Counted from the first letter of the stretch, positions 1-10,112 are shown. The stretch: DNA of 64,000 nt from Paraburkholderia bannensis (GCF_014200455.1 NZ_JACHBW010000011.1:219208-283207); one strand, 5' to 3'. Numbers and translations: made by a program. Notes: generated by a model from the letters alone, not told the origin.

Positions 1-114
1 ATTGCGTAAAAGATCGGCGCGCCGGCGCTCGCGGCGATAATGCGCGACCACGCCGATCGTCGCGATGAAGAGCACGACCGTGCCCACGCCCATACCCAGC
101 CAGGACTGTTCCAC
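1..114 (-). CDS. Small single-pass membrane protein, partial at window edge
   Basis: Read on the minus strand from a GTG at 114, this open frame runs off the left edge after 38 codons. It has a strong ribosome binding site (GAGGAGG five bases before the GTG). The visible N-terminus has one hydrophobic segment (about residues 7-24, rich in V, G, I and L) followed by a basic stretch with several Arg. This fits a small inner-membrane protein with an N-out/C-in anchor. No family is recognised. The frame could also be the start of a longer protein. Confidence 0.5.
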   Translation of the reverse strand, partial: MEQSWLGMGVGTVVLFIATIGVVAHYRRERRRADLLRN

Positions 115-211
115 TTCAGCCTCCTCGGGTTATCCGTCGGTTATGCGCCGGTTATGCGGGTCTGCTGCCACGGTCTGCATTCACCGCGACAGGGACCGGC
201 AGTCAACGCGA

Positions 212-409
212 TCAGGCCCCGCGCGCGAAGGCCCGCAGCACCGCATCACCACGCTGGGTCACGCGCAGCAGCGGCTGGCCCGATTCCGGCGGTTCGATCT
301 CGACCAGTTGCAGATCGCGCAGCGCGCCCAGTTCGAGACAGTCAGGCCCGATATGCTCGGTCGCATCCTTGACCAGCAGCAGAGTGGAGAGCTCGTGATG
401 GCTCAGCAT
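212..409 (-). CDS. Conserved small hypothetical protein (65 aa)
   Basis: A 65-residue acidic/helical protein starting MLSHHELSTLLLV and ending in a basic Arg-Ala tail. The ATG at 409 is chosen because GAAGG lies seven bases upstream; an in-frame start 60 bases further up is possible. The pattern (helical start, a middle helix with repeated Leu, then a beta-type LLRVTQRGDAVL end) resembles a small winged-helix-like protein family I associate with Burkholderia, but I cannot name it. The partial membrane-protein gene follows on the same strand after about 100 bases, so the two may be cotranscribed. Confidence 0.55.
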   Translation of the reverse strand: MLSHHELSTLLLVKDATEHIGPDCLELGALRDLQLVEIEPPESGQPLLRVTQRGDAVLRAFARGA

Positions 410-598
410 GGCGTCACCTTCGCCAACATCGAACGCGCTGCGCCAGCCATCGTGTGCATGGAAAGCCATGCATCGTGCGAGGTGGCAGCGTGATTTTGAT
501 CAGGATTACTCATGACTTGCCTCCATCAGAGTCATCAACAAGCGCGGCCGCTGCCACTGCGGCCTATGACCGGCATGCGTCGTTTGCGAGCGCAGGAA

Positions 599-625
599 TC
601 TGCGTTGTGTCTGCGTTGTGTCTGC
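599..625. repeat. 11-bp direct tandem repeat, 2.5 copies
   Basis: TCTGCGTTGTG is present twice in tandem (599-609, 610-620) followed by a partial third copy. It lies in the noncoding interval before the DsbA-like gene. No function can be assigned. Confidence 0.7.
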
Positions 626-802
626 TAACTGCCCGCTTACCCGATCTCCGAACGCCACCTTCGCCGATCTAGAGATTTCATTCTAACTTTGTTAAATCTT
701 GGTTTTTATGACCCCCTAGCCAGGAGTTTCCCCAATGTTCTGTCAGGGCTTCCTGAGCGTGTGAGAGATACGGGCTGATGCACACGTTTTAGCTACAGAA
801 AG

Positions 803-831
803 AAAAAAATCCGGTCAAAACAGCACCGGAT
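803..831 (-). terminator. Rho-independent terminator reading leftwards, with no obvious gene upstream of it
   Basis: ATCCGGT (809-815) and ACCGGAT (825-831) are perfect 7-bp complements. On the minus strand the second arm runs straight into a run of seven or more U. This is a textbook intrinsic terminator for leftward transcription. No minus-strand gene ends here: the next gene to the right (959-1528) is on the plus strand. Confidence 0.6.
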
Positions 832-958
832 GTTCGGGCGTCGGTTCGCCACAAAGGACGGAAAAACAGAGCGTAGAAGCCTGCTTCCCGGCGTTCTGCG
901 CCCGCAGCAGCGAGAATGCCGAATCCCTACCCGCAGCGACACAACAACCGGAAAAACC

Positions 959-1528
959 ATGACCCAATCCGATTCCACCCCACCCGCCTGGCACGCCGAT
1001 CCGCTCACGTGGGGCCACGGCCCGCACATTTTCGAAGTCTTTCTGGAGCCGACCTGCCCGTTCTCGGTCCGCGCCTTCGGCAAGCTCGACGCGCTGCTGG
1101 AAACTGCCGGAGCCGGGCGTGTCACTGTGAAGATCCGCCTGCAATCGCAACCGTGGCACATGTATTCAGGCGTTATCGTGCGCTGCATTCTCGCGGCTTC
1201 GACCCTGCCCGGCGGCAAGGAAAGCGCAAAGGCAGTGATGGCCGCCGTGGCGGCGCATCGCGAGGAATTCGAGTTCGAGCGCCATTGCGGCGGCGCCAAT
1301 ATGGACGCGACGCCCAACGACATCATCGCGCGCATCGAGCGCTATAGCGGCCTCGCCTTGCGCGAAGCGTTCGCCATTCCCGGTCTCGACAGCGAAGTGA
1401 AATGGCACGCGAAGTACGCGCGCCAGAATGGCATTCATGTATCGCCCAACTTCATGATCGACGGTATTGTCGATCCGAAAATCGGCAGCGGCGATGAAGT
1501 GGCGGCGTGGGCCGCGCGTTTGCGCTAA
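959..1528 (+). CDS. DsbA-like thioredoxin-fold protein with single active-site Cys (CPFS)
   Basis: A 189-aa protein of the DsbA/thioredoxin_4 type. The thioredoxin-like strand and active-site loop are at about residues 24-40 (FLEPTCPFSVRAF). A helical insertion follows, and then the cis-Pro loop region HVSPNFMIDG near residue 160. The canonical CxxC is replaced by CPFS, so only one thiol is present. That argues against a classical disulphide oxidase and for an isomerase-like, glutathione-dependent or non-redox role. There is no signal peptide, so it is probably cytosolic. The ATG at 959 precedes the domain directly; longer in-frame starts add only low-quality sequence. Confidence 0.8.
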   Translation: MTQSDSTPPAWHADPLTWGHGPHIFEVFLEPTCPFSVRAFGKLDALLETAGAGRVTVKIRLQSQPWHMYSGVIVRCILAASTLPGGKESAKAVMAAVAAHREEFEFERHCGGANMDATPNDIIARIERYSGLALREAFAIPGLDSEVKWHAKYARQNGIHVSPNFMIDGIVDPKIGSGDEVAAWAARLR

Positions 1529-1645
1529 AGGCGCGTGAACGTGCGTATTTCGCCAGGCACGATCGCCGGGCACGAAGTGGAATTTAATCGCACAGAAGCA
1601 GGTCGGCAGCATGTCGCCACGCAACTCGTGCATTCGCTCTCGCGC

Positions 1646-1670
1646 CGCCCCTTCGCCGGGGCGACGTTTT
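1646..1670 (+). terminator. Possible intrinsic terminator after the DsbA-like gene
   Basis: CGCCCC (1646-1651) and GGGGCG (1658-1663) form a GC stem with a TTCGCC loop, followed by ACGTTTT. The U tract is short, so the call is tentative. It would separate the DsbA-like gene from the ABC importer operon that begins at 1836. Confidence 0.4.
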
Positions 1671-1835
1671 CTCCGTTATATTCCACCCGTGTATATCTAT
1701 AGCGAATCATCGCTTTTGTGCCTGGACGCGCGATCAGTAGAATCTGACGACTCGTTAAACGAGCCCGGTATCGAAGACCTGTCAAAGACTCGTCAAAGAC
1801 CGTTTAAAAAGTCAACCCACTCGCGAGTTTCGACC

Positions 1836-2615
1836 ATGAAAGCCATTCGCTCAGTACTGCTCGCCGCACTCCTGTCGGCGGTTGCCGCCGCGCCGGCATT
1901 CGCCGCCGATGAACTCGCCCAGATCAAGTCTTCCGGCGTGTTCCGTGTCGGCACGGAAGGCACTTACGCACCCTTCACCTATCACGACGAGACGGGCAAA
2001 CTGACCGGCTTCGATGTGGATATCGCTTCCGCCATCGCGCAGCGTCTGGGCGTCAAGCCGCAATTCGTCGAGGGCAAGTGGGACGGCCTGATCGCCGGCC
2101 TCGACGTGAACCGCTACGACGCCGTCATCAACGAAGTCTCGATCACCGACGCGCGCAAGGCCAAATACGATTTCTCGACGCCGTATATCGCCACGCATGC
2201 CGTGCTGATCGTGCGTTCGGACAATACGACGATTCATTCCTTCGACGACCTGAAGGGCAAAAAATCGGCCAATACGTTGACCAGCAACTTCGGCAAGCTC
2301 GCCGCTTCGCATGGCGCCGATGTCGTGCCGGTGCAGGGCTTCAACGAATCGATCGATCTGCTGACTTCGGGCCGCGTCGACGCCACGGTGAACGACTCGT
2401 TGTCCTTCCTGGACTTCCAGAAGCACAAGCCGGATGCGAAGCTGAAGATCGCCGCCACCGACACCAGTTCCGCCGACGATCAATCGGGCGTGCTGATCCG
2501 CAAGGGCAACCCGGAACTGCGCGAAGCCATCGACAAGGCGCTCGCCGACATCAAGGCCGATGGCACCTATGCGCGCATTTCGCAGAAGTACTTCGGCAAA
2601 GACGTTTCGCAATAA
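1836..2615 (+). CDS. Cystine-type amino-acid ABC transporter, periplasmic substrate-binding protein
   Basis: A 259-aa SBP_bac_3 family protein. Residues 1-23 form a signal peptide (basic start, hydrophobic core, AFA-AD cleavage site). The mature protein begins with the family hallmark VFRVGTEGTYAPFTYHDE, then GFDVDIASAIAQRLG and a central KYDFSTPYI motif. Overall it most resembles TcyJ/FliY-type cystine binders, though a polar amino acid cannot be excluded. The ATG at 1836 is chosen because it starts the signal peptide. It is the first gene of a three-gene operon with the permease and ATPase that follow. The AT-rich 1675-1810 region probably carries the promoter. Confidence 0.85.
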   Translation: MKAIRSVLLAALLSAVAAAPAFAADELAQIKSSGVFRVGTEGTYAPFTYHDETGKLTGFDVDIASAIAQRLGVKPQFVEGKWDGLIAGLDVNRYDAVINEVSITDARKAKYDFSTPYIATHAVLIVRSDNTTIHSFDDLKGKKSANTLTSNFGKLAASHGADVVPVQGFNESIDLLTSGRVDATVNDSLSFLDFQKHKPDAKLKIAATDTSSADDQSGVLIRKGNPELREAIDKALADIKADGTYARISQKYFGKDVSQ

Positions 2616-2628
2616 GGCGGGTTGAGCG

Positions 2629-3306
2629 ATGCCGGCATGGCTGCATCTGATGGGGCAATCGCTATGGCCCCTGCTTTACGCGGGACTGGTTTTCACCGTC
2701 CCGCTTACCCTGGCATCGTTCGCATTCGGGATCGTGCTGGCCTTTTTCGCAGCGCTCGCGCGCCTGTTCGGGCCGCGCTGGCTCGTGGCGATCGTGCGGT
2801 TCTATATCTGGCTGTTTCGCGGTTCGCCGCTGCTTGTTCAGTTGTTCGTCATCTTCTACGGACTCCCGAACGTTGGCATTGTGCTCGATCCGCTGACGGC
2901 CGCGATCATCGGCTTCTCACTCAACGTGGGCGCCTATAACGCCGAGGTCATTCGCGGCGTGATCGAATCGATACCGCGCGGACAATGGGAAGCCGCCTAT
3001 TCGATGAACATGACGCGCGCACAGGCGCTGCGCCGGGTGATTCTTCCTCAGGCCACGCGCGTGGCGCTGCCGGCGCTGTCGAATTCGTTTATTTCGCTCG
3101 TGAAGGACACCTCGCTTGCGGCAGTGCTTACGGTGCCCGAGATCTTTCAGGCTGCGCAGCGCATTGCCGCAGTCACCTACGAGCCGCTGATTCTTTATTC
3201 CGAGGCCGCATTGATCTACCTGGTTTTCAGTTCCGTACTCTCGCATGCGCAAGGACGGCTCGAAGCGCGTTTTGGCCGCCATGCCCTGTTCTCGGCGGGG
3301 CGCTGA
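2629..3306 (+). CDS. Amino-acid ABC transporter permease (TcyL/YecS-like)
   Basis: A 225-aa integral membrane protein of the HisMQ/GlnP type with about five hydrophobic segments. The EAA cytoplasmic loop that contacts the ATPase is visible as GQWEAAYSMNMTRAQALRRV at about residues 120-140. A typical Arg-Gly-Ser-Pro-Leu (RGSPLLVQLF) follows the second segment. One permease gene suggests a homodimer, as in TcyJLN-type cystine importers. It starts 13 bases after the binding-protein gene. Its stop overlaps the ATPase start (TGATG), indicating translational coupling. Confidence 0.88.
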   Translation: MPAWLHLMGQSLWPLLYAGLVFTVPLTLASFAFGIVLAFFAALARLFGPRWLVAIVRFYIWLFRGSPLLVQLFVIFYGLPNVGIVLDPLTAAIIGFSLNVGAYNAEVIRGVIESIPRGQWEAAYSMNMTRAQALRRVILPQATRVALPALSNSFISLVKDTSLAAVLTVPEIFQAAQRIAAVTYEPLILYSEAALIYLVFSSVLSHAQGRLEARFGRHALFSAGR

Positions 3307-4064
3307 TGATCCGGCTCGAACACCTTGGCAAATCATTCGGCGAGCATCGTGTGCTCAACGCAATCGATCTGACGCTTGACGCCGGCAGCGTCACGGCGTT
3401 GATCGGCCCTTCGGGCAGCGGCAAGAGCACCCTGCTACGCTGCATCAATCTGCTGGAAATGCCGGATGAGGGTTCGCTCGCCATTGGCGATGCGCGTATC
3501 GACTTCACGCCTGGGCGTAACGTTTCGCACGCGGAAATCGCCGCCGTGCGTCGGCACACGGGCATGGTGTTCCAGAACTTTCAGCTCTTTCCGCATCTCA
3601 CCGTGATCGAGAACGTGATGGAGGGGCTCGTCACCGTGCTCAAGTGGGACCGCACGCGGGCGCGCGAAAGGGCGCAAGCGCTGCTGGACAAAGTCGGCAT
3701 TGCGAGCAAGGCCGATGCATGGCCTTCGACGCTTTCGGGTGGCCAGCAACAGCGCGTGGCCATCGCCCGCGCGCTGGCCCCCTCGCCTCAGGTACTGCTG
3801 TGCGATGAGCCTACTTCCGCGCTCGATCCCGAACTGTCCGCCGAAGTCGTGGACGTGCTGCGGAAACTGGCGCAGGAAGGCACGACGATGCTGATGGCCA
3901 CGCACGATCTGCGCCTCGCGGCGTCGATTGCGCACGATGCCGTGTTTCTCAAGGATGGTGCGATCGTCGAAGCCGGGCCATCGAGCGAACTGTTTGCGCG
4001 GCCGCGCGACGCGCGCACGGCGCGATTCGTTTCCACGCTGACGCAGACGAACACGCTTTCGTGA
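3306..4064 (+). CDS. Amino-acid ABC transporter ATP-binding protein
   Basis: A 252-aa ATPase of the polar amino-acid uptake family (GlnQ/TcyN-like). It has Walker A GPSGSGKST near residue 35, a Q-loop (MVFQNFQLFPHLT), the signature LSGGQQQRVAIARAL and Walker B LLCDEPTSALDPE, followed by the switch His in MATHDL. The start is the ATG sharing a base with the permease stop. It energises the importer formed with the two preceding gene products. The next gene is convergent, so the operon ends here. Confidence 0.9.
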   Translation: MIRLEHLGKSFGEHRVLNAIDLTLDAGSVTALIGPSGSGKSTLLRCINLLEMPDEGSLAIGDARIDFTPGRNVSHAEIAAVRRHTGMVFQNFQLFPHLTVIENVMEGLVTVLKWDRTRARERAQALLDKVGIASKADAWPSTLSGGQQQRVAIARALAPSPQVLLCDEPTSALDPELSAEVVDVLRKLAQEGTTMLMATHDLRLAASIAHDAVFLKDGAIVEAGPSSELFARPRDARTARFVSTLTQTNTLS

Positions 4065-4091
4065 ACGCTTTGTCGTGAACGCCTGCGCGCC

Positions 4092-4979
4092 CTACCGCGC
4101 CAGGCGCGCTTGCAGAAATTCGATAAAGCGCTGAACCTTGGCAGGTAAAAGCCGGGTCTCCGTGATCGCGTAGATCGGCACGGCGTCGCCGTGCCAACCC
4201 GGCAGCACGGGGCGCAACGCTCCGCTGGCCAGATCGTCGGCAACGACATCCTGCGGCATCAGCACGATGCCTCTATCAAGCACCGCCAGGCGGCGAATCA
4301 TGGCGACGCTGTTGAGCGCGAAGCGCCCACTCACAGGCACCGTGATCGAACGCCTGTTTGAAGCTTGATCCGCATGCATTGTCCATTCGGATGCCTTAAG
4401 AATCGTCAGACATTCATGATTGACGAGATCGGCGGGCTTGGCGGGCTCGCCTGCGCGCTGCAGATAACCGGGCGAAGCAAACAGATACGGCTTGAGTGAA
4501 GCCAGCGGCCGCGCAATCAATTGCGAGTCTTCCGGTTCGCCGATCCGCAGCGCCACGTCAAAACGCTCGCTCACGAGATCGATACGCCGTGAGGTGAGGT
4601 CGAGATCGAAGCTGATGCCGGGATATATCGCGGCAAACTCCACCAGCAGCGGCGCGAGATAGGTGACGCCGAAATCCACCGGCATCGACACGCGCAGCAC
4701 GCCGCCAGGCTGCGCAAGCATTTCGCCAAGTTGCTCGTGCGCAAGCCGCGCTTCTTCGACGATGCGCTTGCAGCGCTCGAAGTAAAGCTGCCCGGCCTCG
4801 GTCAATTCGATCCTGCGCGTGGTCCGGTGCAGCAGACGCAAGCCGATGCTTTTCTCCAGCGCGGAAATTCTTCGCGACAGCGTCGAATTCGGTATGCCCA
4901 CCGCCTCGGCGGCGTGGCGAAAGCCTTTGGCTTTGACGACCTCCACGAACAAGGCCATGTCATTGAGGTAATCGTCCAT
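4092..4979 (-). CDS. LysR-family transcriptional regulator of the adjacent ene-reductase
   Basis: A 295-aa LTTR. The N-terminal winged helix-turn-helix (residues 1-60) contains AAEAVGIPNSTLSRRISALE and RLLHRTTRRIELTEAG. The rest is the periplasmic-binding-fold effector domain. It belongs to the large group typified by E. coli DsdC/AaeR-like regulators with the HRTTR motif. The ATG at 4979 is chosen over the one at 4985 because GGAG lies eight bases upstream of it. The gene is divergent from the Old Yellow Enzyme gene. A palindrome between them is a plausible operator, so redox stress or an electrophilic substrate may be the inducer (inference). Confidence 0.85.
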   Translation of the reverse strand: MDDYLNDMALFVEVVKAKGFRHAAEAVGIPNSTLSRRISALEKSIGLRLLHRTTRRIELTEAGQLYFERCKRIVEEARLAHEQLGEMLAQPGGVLRVSMPVDFGVTYLAPLLVEFAAIYPGISFDLDLTSRRIDLVSERFDVALRIGEPEDSQLIARPLASLKPYLFASPGYLQRAGEPAKPADLVNHECLTILKASEWTMHADQASNRRSITVPVSGRFALNSVAMIRRLAVLDRGIVLMPQDVVADDLASGALRPVLPGWHGDAVPIYAITETRLLPAKVQRFIEFLQARLAR

Positions 4980-4990
4980 CTGCATTGCTC

Positions 4991-5006
4991 CATTGATGGA
5001 TCAATG
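4991..5006. promoter_or_regulatory. Perfect palindrome, candidate LysR operator
   Basis: CATTGATGGATCAATG is a perfect inverted repeat of CATTGAT around a GG centre, twelve bases upstream of the LysR gene start and 80 bases before the divergent reductase gene. Position and dyad symmetry suit the autoregulatory recognition site of the LysR protein. The T-N-A outer spacing is also compatible with the family. Confidence 0.5.
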
Positions 5007-5085
5007 ATATCCGATACACCGGGTTTATCTCTTTTGCGAAGCAGACGATGATGGTTGCGTCTCCACTCCATTCGAGGAACTCATC

Positions 5086-6159
5086 GTGAGCACCTTATTC
5101 GAACCCGTTAATGTTGGCCGATATACCCTGAAGAACCGCCTGGTCATGGCCCCGATGACCCGCTCGCGCGCCCAGTACGACGGCACGCCCGGCGCGCTGG
5201 CCGTCGAGTATTACGCGCAACGCGCAAGCATGGGCATGATCATCACGGAAGGCACGCAGCCCTCGGCCGACGGCCAGGGCTACCTCTCGACGCCGGGCAT
5301 CTACACCGACGCACACGTCGCAGGCTGGAAAAACATCGCCAACGCCGTGCATGCGAAAGGCGGCCACCTGTTCATCCAGTTGATGCACGCCGGGCGCATG
5401 TCCCATCCCGACAACACGCCTCATCACCGTGCGGCTGTTGCGCCGTCGGCCATCGCGCCGGGCGCGGGGATGTTCACGGCGACGGGCATGCAGGATATTC
5501 CGGTGCCGCGCGCAATGAGCGTCGAGGAGATCCAGCAGACGGTCGCCGATTTTGCCTTCGCCGCACGCCGCGCGATCGAGGCCGGCGCGGACGGCGTCGA
5601 GATTCACGGCGCCAACGCCTATCTGGTTCAACAGTTCTTTGCCCCGAGTGCCAATACGCGCACCGATCAATACGGCGGTTCCATCGAGAATCGCGCGCGC
5701 TTCGCGATCGAAGTCGCAACGGCGATCGCGCACGAGATCGGCGCGGATCGCACCGCGATTCGCCTGTCTCCGGGCATGGCGCTGTGGGGCATCGACGAAG
5801 GCGCGCAAGGACCTGCGCTTTACCGTTACCTCGTGAGCGAACTCAACAAGCTGGGGCTGGCGTGGCTGCACATCGCCCATCAAGGCGACGAGCCGCTGCT
5901 CGCAGACATTCGCAGACTGTGGACCGGTACGTTGATGCTGAATCGTCCCGGCAAAGCGCGCGAGCAGGTGGGCGCGGATATCGCCTCGCAGATTGCGGAT
6001 CTCGAATCCTACGGCGCGATGGTGCTGGCGAATCCGGATTTCGTCGAACGCATCAAGACGAATGCGCCGCTGAACGAAGCGCGCCGGGAAGGCTTTTTTG
6101 GCGGCACGGAAAAGTTTTATACGGACTATCCGACCTTGAGCGAAGCCCCTGTCGAGTGA
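5086..6159 (+). CDS. Old Yellow Enzyme family alkene reductase (NemA-like)
   Basis: A 357-aa FMN-dependent TIM-barrel ene-reductase that would use NAD(P)H to reduce activated C=C bonds, nitro compounds or N-ethylmaleimide. Visible landmarks are KNRLVMAPMTRSRA near the start (FMN-binding loop), the LMHAGRMSHPDN region, GVEIHGANAYLVQQFF and NTRTDQYGGSIENR, all characteristic of the family. Translation begins at a GTG at 5086 after a GAGGAA ribosome site. Expression is probably controlled by the divergent LysR gene. It ends 31 bases before the convergent yheS gene. Confidence 0.9.
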   Translation: MSTLFEPVNVGRYTLKNRLVMAPMTRSRAQYDGTPGALAVEYYAQRASMGMIITEGTQPSADGQGYLSTPGIYTDAHVAGWKNIANAVHAKGGHLFIQLMHAGRMSHPDNTPHHRAAVAPSAIAPGAGMFTATGMQDIPVPRAMSVEEIQQTVADFAFAARRAIEAGADGVEIHGANAYLVQQFFAPSANTRTDQYGGSIENRARFAIEVATAIAHEIGADRTAIRLSPGMALWGIDEGAQGPALYRYLVSELNKLGLAWLHIAHQGDEPLLADIRRLWTGTLMLNRPGKAREQVGADIASQIADLESYGAMVLANPDFVERIKTNAPLNEARREGFFGGTEKFYTDYPTLSEAPVE

Positions 6160-6190
6160 GTCGCCATCTCGCGCCTGGCGGGCGCTGGCC

Positions 6191-7873
<1,683 letters not shown>

Positions 7874-8332
7874 AAGGGGCTACTTCGGAGAGGACACGCA
7901 TGATAGCCCAATGGGCGGCGAGGGCTGGGGTTTTTGTGGGGGCGGCGGGCCTGCAGCGGGCGCGGACGCCGGCGCGCGAGGCCTTGCGAATGCAGGGTCA
8001 GGACAGAGTCACGAAAGGGTCGGGACAGGTTCAGCCGCCTTTCGCTAACCCACCCCCTCTAAAAAACGGCTCCCTGCAGCTCCCCGCTTTGCCGTTCTAT
8101 TTTAATTCTCACCAAATAGTTAATATTCGCAAATCAAGGAGCACCGCAACGAGAATACCAACCCCGTTGAAAAATCGCGTTTATTACTGCTTTCGCAATG
8201 CTCAATTGCGGTATTTAAACCGAAAAAAAGCCTCCACGTAAACCCCTATCGGTAACTACCTGGTTAATTCCATACACTGCGGGCTTCAGTACGGAAGCCG
8301 CGGTATCGCGCCGCGGCAAAGCAAGACCTGCG
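7874..8332. other. Divergent intergenic region between yheS and the CynX-type transporter gene
   Basis: About 460 bases with no supported gene. The part nearest yheS is GC-rich. The stretch 8095-8240 is distinctly AT-rich and is the likely promoter area for the transporter gene. A GC-rich hairpin just before the transporter start is listed separately. Confidence 0.5.
8297..8317 (+). promoter_or_regulatory. GC-rich inverted repeat just upstream of the CynX-type transporter start
   Basis: GCCGCGG (8297-8303) and CCGCGGC (8311-8317) are perfect complements separated by seven bases and end 15 bases before the ATG at 8333. There is no U tract. It could be an operator or a translation-limiting hairpin. 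Confidence 0.35.
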
Positions 8333-9565
8333 ATGAATACCCGCCTCCTGCCGCCCCGGGCGCAAACCGCCGTCCCCACCCGGCGCACGGCCCACAGCCT
8401 GCTCGCCCTGATCGGCATCCTGCTGGTCGCCGCCAATCTGCGCGCGGCCGTCGCTGCGCTCTCGCCGATCTACGATCTCATCTGCAAGAGTTATCTGGTT
8501 TCACCACAAGCCCAGGGCGTGCTCGGTTCGCTGCCGGCGCTGGCGTTTTCGGTATTCGGCTGCTGTGCGCCGGCCATCAACCGGCGGCTCGGCCTGGAGC
8601 GCGGCATCGCGCTGGCCATGCTGCTGGTCTGCGCGGGCGACATGGGCCGCGCGTGGCTGTCCGGGTCGGTCTGGAGCCTGGGCATGTTTTCGCTGATCGC
8701 GCTCGGCGGCATGGGCATGGCCAACGTGCTGCTGCCCGCCACGATCAAGCGCTATCTGCCGCAACGCATTGGCGCGATGACGGCCGCCTACTGCATCATG
8801 TCGGCCGTCGGCGCGGCGGCGCCCTCGCTGCTCGCGGTGCCCGTCGCGCATCTGTTCGGCTGGCGCGTGTCGGTGGGCGCGTGGTCGCTGCTGGCCGTGG
8901 CGGCAGCGCTGCCCTGGCTCCTGCTGCACCGGCCGCGAACCGCAGTACGGGGCGCACGCGACGGCGGGCTCGCGCGGCTGGCGTTGCGCTGGCCGCAAAC
9001 CTGGGCGCTGGTGGTCGTGTTCGCGGGCGGCGCGTGGGTGATGTACGCCCTGCTCGCCTGGCTGCCGACGATGCTGGTGCAGACAGCCCACGTCGCCCCC
9101 GCCCACGCGGGCGCGATGCTCGCGCTGTATAGCCTCGTCGGGCTCGCGCACAACCTCGTGGTGCCGAATCTGCTCGCCACGACGCGTCGGCCCGAGCGCG
9201 TGGTGATGGTCGCGGCGGCCTGCACCGTGGCTGGCACGCTGGGCCTTGCGTATTGCCCGCAACTGGCGCTGCTGTGGGTGATCCCGGCGGGACTGGGCGC
9301 GATGGCGATCACCATCGGCCTCACGCTCATCAATCTGCGCAGCCGCACCGAAAGCGGCACCACGGCGCTCAGCGGCGTCATGCAGGCAATCGGCTATCTG
9401 ATCGCTGCGTCGGGACCGTGGATGACCGGCAAGCTCCATGCGCTCAGCGGCGGCTGGCTCGCGCCCTGCTGGCTGATGGCGGCCACCGGCGTGCTGATCG
9501 GCATCGCGGGTTTCGCGGCGACGCGCCAGGGGTTTCTGGAAGACCGCGCCGCGCAGGCGCAATAA
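8333..9565 (+). CDS. MFS transporter of the CynX/NimT (cyanate/2-nitroimidazole) family
   Basis: A 410-aa protein with about 12 hydrophobic segments. The start LLVAANLRAAVAALSPIYDL and the LGSLPALAFSVFGCCAPAINRRLG segment match the CynX/NimT subfamily pattern (NLR in helix 1, then a loop 2-3 with conserved Arg). Members export or import cyanate, nitroimidazoles or related small anions; the true substrate here is unknown. No cyanase or carbonic anhydrase gene is adjacent, which weakens a cyanate role. It stands alone on the plus strand. Confidence 0.82.
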   Translation: MNTRLLPPRAQTAVPTRRTAHSLLALIGILLVAANLRAAVAALSPIYDLICKSYLVSPQAQGVLGSLPALAFSVFGCCAPAINRRLGLERGIALAMLLVCAGDMGRAWLSGSVWSLGMFSLIALGGMGMANVLLPATIKRYLPQRIGAMTAAYCIMSAVGAAAPSLLAVPVAHLFGWRVSVGAWSLLAVAAALPWLLLHRPRTAVRGARDGGLARLALRWPQTWALVVVFAGGAWVMYALLAWLPTMLVQTAHVAPAHAGAMLALYSLVGLAHNLVVPNLLATTRRPERVVMVAAACTVAGTLGLAYCPQLALLWVIPAGLGAMAITIGLTLINLRSRTESGTTALSGVMQAIGYLIAASGPWMTGKLHALSGGWLAPCWLMAATGVLIGIAGFAATRQGFLEDRAAQAQ

Positions 9566-9614
9566 GCTTTCGCGCGCGGCGCTGTCGTGCGTTTTGGTCG
9601 CCGGGTTTCGTCAC

Positions 9615-10112
9615 TCAAGGCTCTCGCGCCGGCACGTCGACCCAGCGGATCGCGTGCCCGACTCGCTGGCAAAAGGCCTCCAGCGTGCGCCGCGTGAGCG
9701 ACACGGTCACCGCATTGTCGAGCGGATGAAACAGCACACGCTCCTCGGCCTGCAGGGCCGTGTCGATCACCAGCGCGATCTCCTCCTCCGTATCGTTGGC
9801 GAGGGCAAGCGGGCTGAGCGCGCCCGACCATGTGCCGAGCTTCGCCTCCAGCTGAACGGCATCGGCAAACGACAGCCGCGAGGATTCCAGATGCCGCGCC
9901 AAAGCCTTCAAATCGACGCTTTTGCTTGCGGGCACAACGAGCAGATACAAGCCGTTTCGATCGCGGATCAGCAGGTTTTTGCAGATCGCCCCGACAAGCC
10001 CCGACTCCAGCGCATGGAATTCGTCGACGCTGAGCACCGCGCGATGCGTGCGCAGTTCGATCGGGTCGCCACAGGTATTGAGCAGGTCGAGCAGGTCCGC
10101 GGTGTTCAACAT
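9615..10112 (-). CDS. PrdX/ProXp-type aminoacyl-tRNA deacylase (YbaK domain)
   Basis: A 165-aa YbaK/ProX-like protein. It hydrolyses mischarged tRNA in trans, most likely Ala-tRNA(Pro) by analogy with ProXp-ala/PrdX. Landmarks are THRAVLSVDEF, then CKNLLIRDRNGLYLLVV with the conserved Lys, the SPLALAND loop, and HPLDNAVTVSLTRRTLEAF near the C-terminus. These follow PrdX order. The ATG at 10112 is used because residues encoded upstream do not fit the family. It diverges from the 468-aa gene at 10244. Confidence 0.8.
   Translation of the reverse strand: MLNTADLLDLLNTCGDPIELRTHRAVLSVDEFHALESGLVGAICKNLLIRDRNGLYLLVVPASKSVDLKALARHLESSRLSFADAVQLEAKLGTWSGALSPLALANDTEEEIALVIDTALQAEERVLFHPLDNAVTVSLTRRTLEAFCQRVGHAIRWVDVPAREP

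Larger units (their letters stand above)
410..958. other. Intergenic region before the DsbA-like gene
   Basis: About 550 bases without a convincing gene. It holds the divergent promoters of the small hypothetical gene (minus) and the DsbA-like gene (plus). An AT-rich tract at about 671-715 is the most promoter-like stretch. It also contains a short tandem repeat and a minus-strand terminator-like hairpin, both listed separately. Confidence 0.5.

Noticed and set aside
8501..9562. Minus-strand open frame opposite the CynX-type transporter
   Set aside because: Its composition (Gln/Arg/His-rich) is that of an antisense shadow of a membrane-protein gene.
8333..9565. Cyanate utilisation operon
   Set aside because: Only the transporter resembles CynX. 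No cyanase or carbonic anhydrase gene is adjacent.
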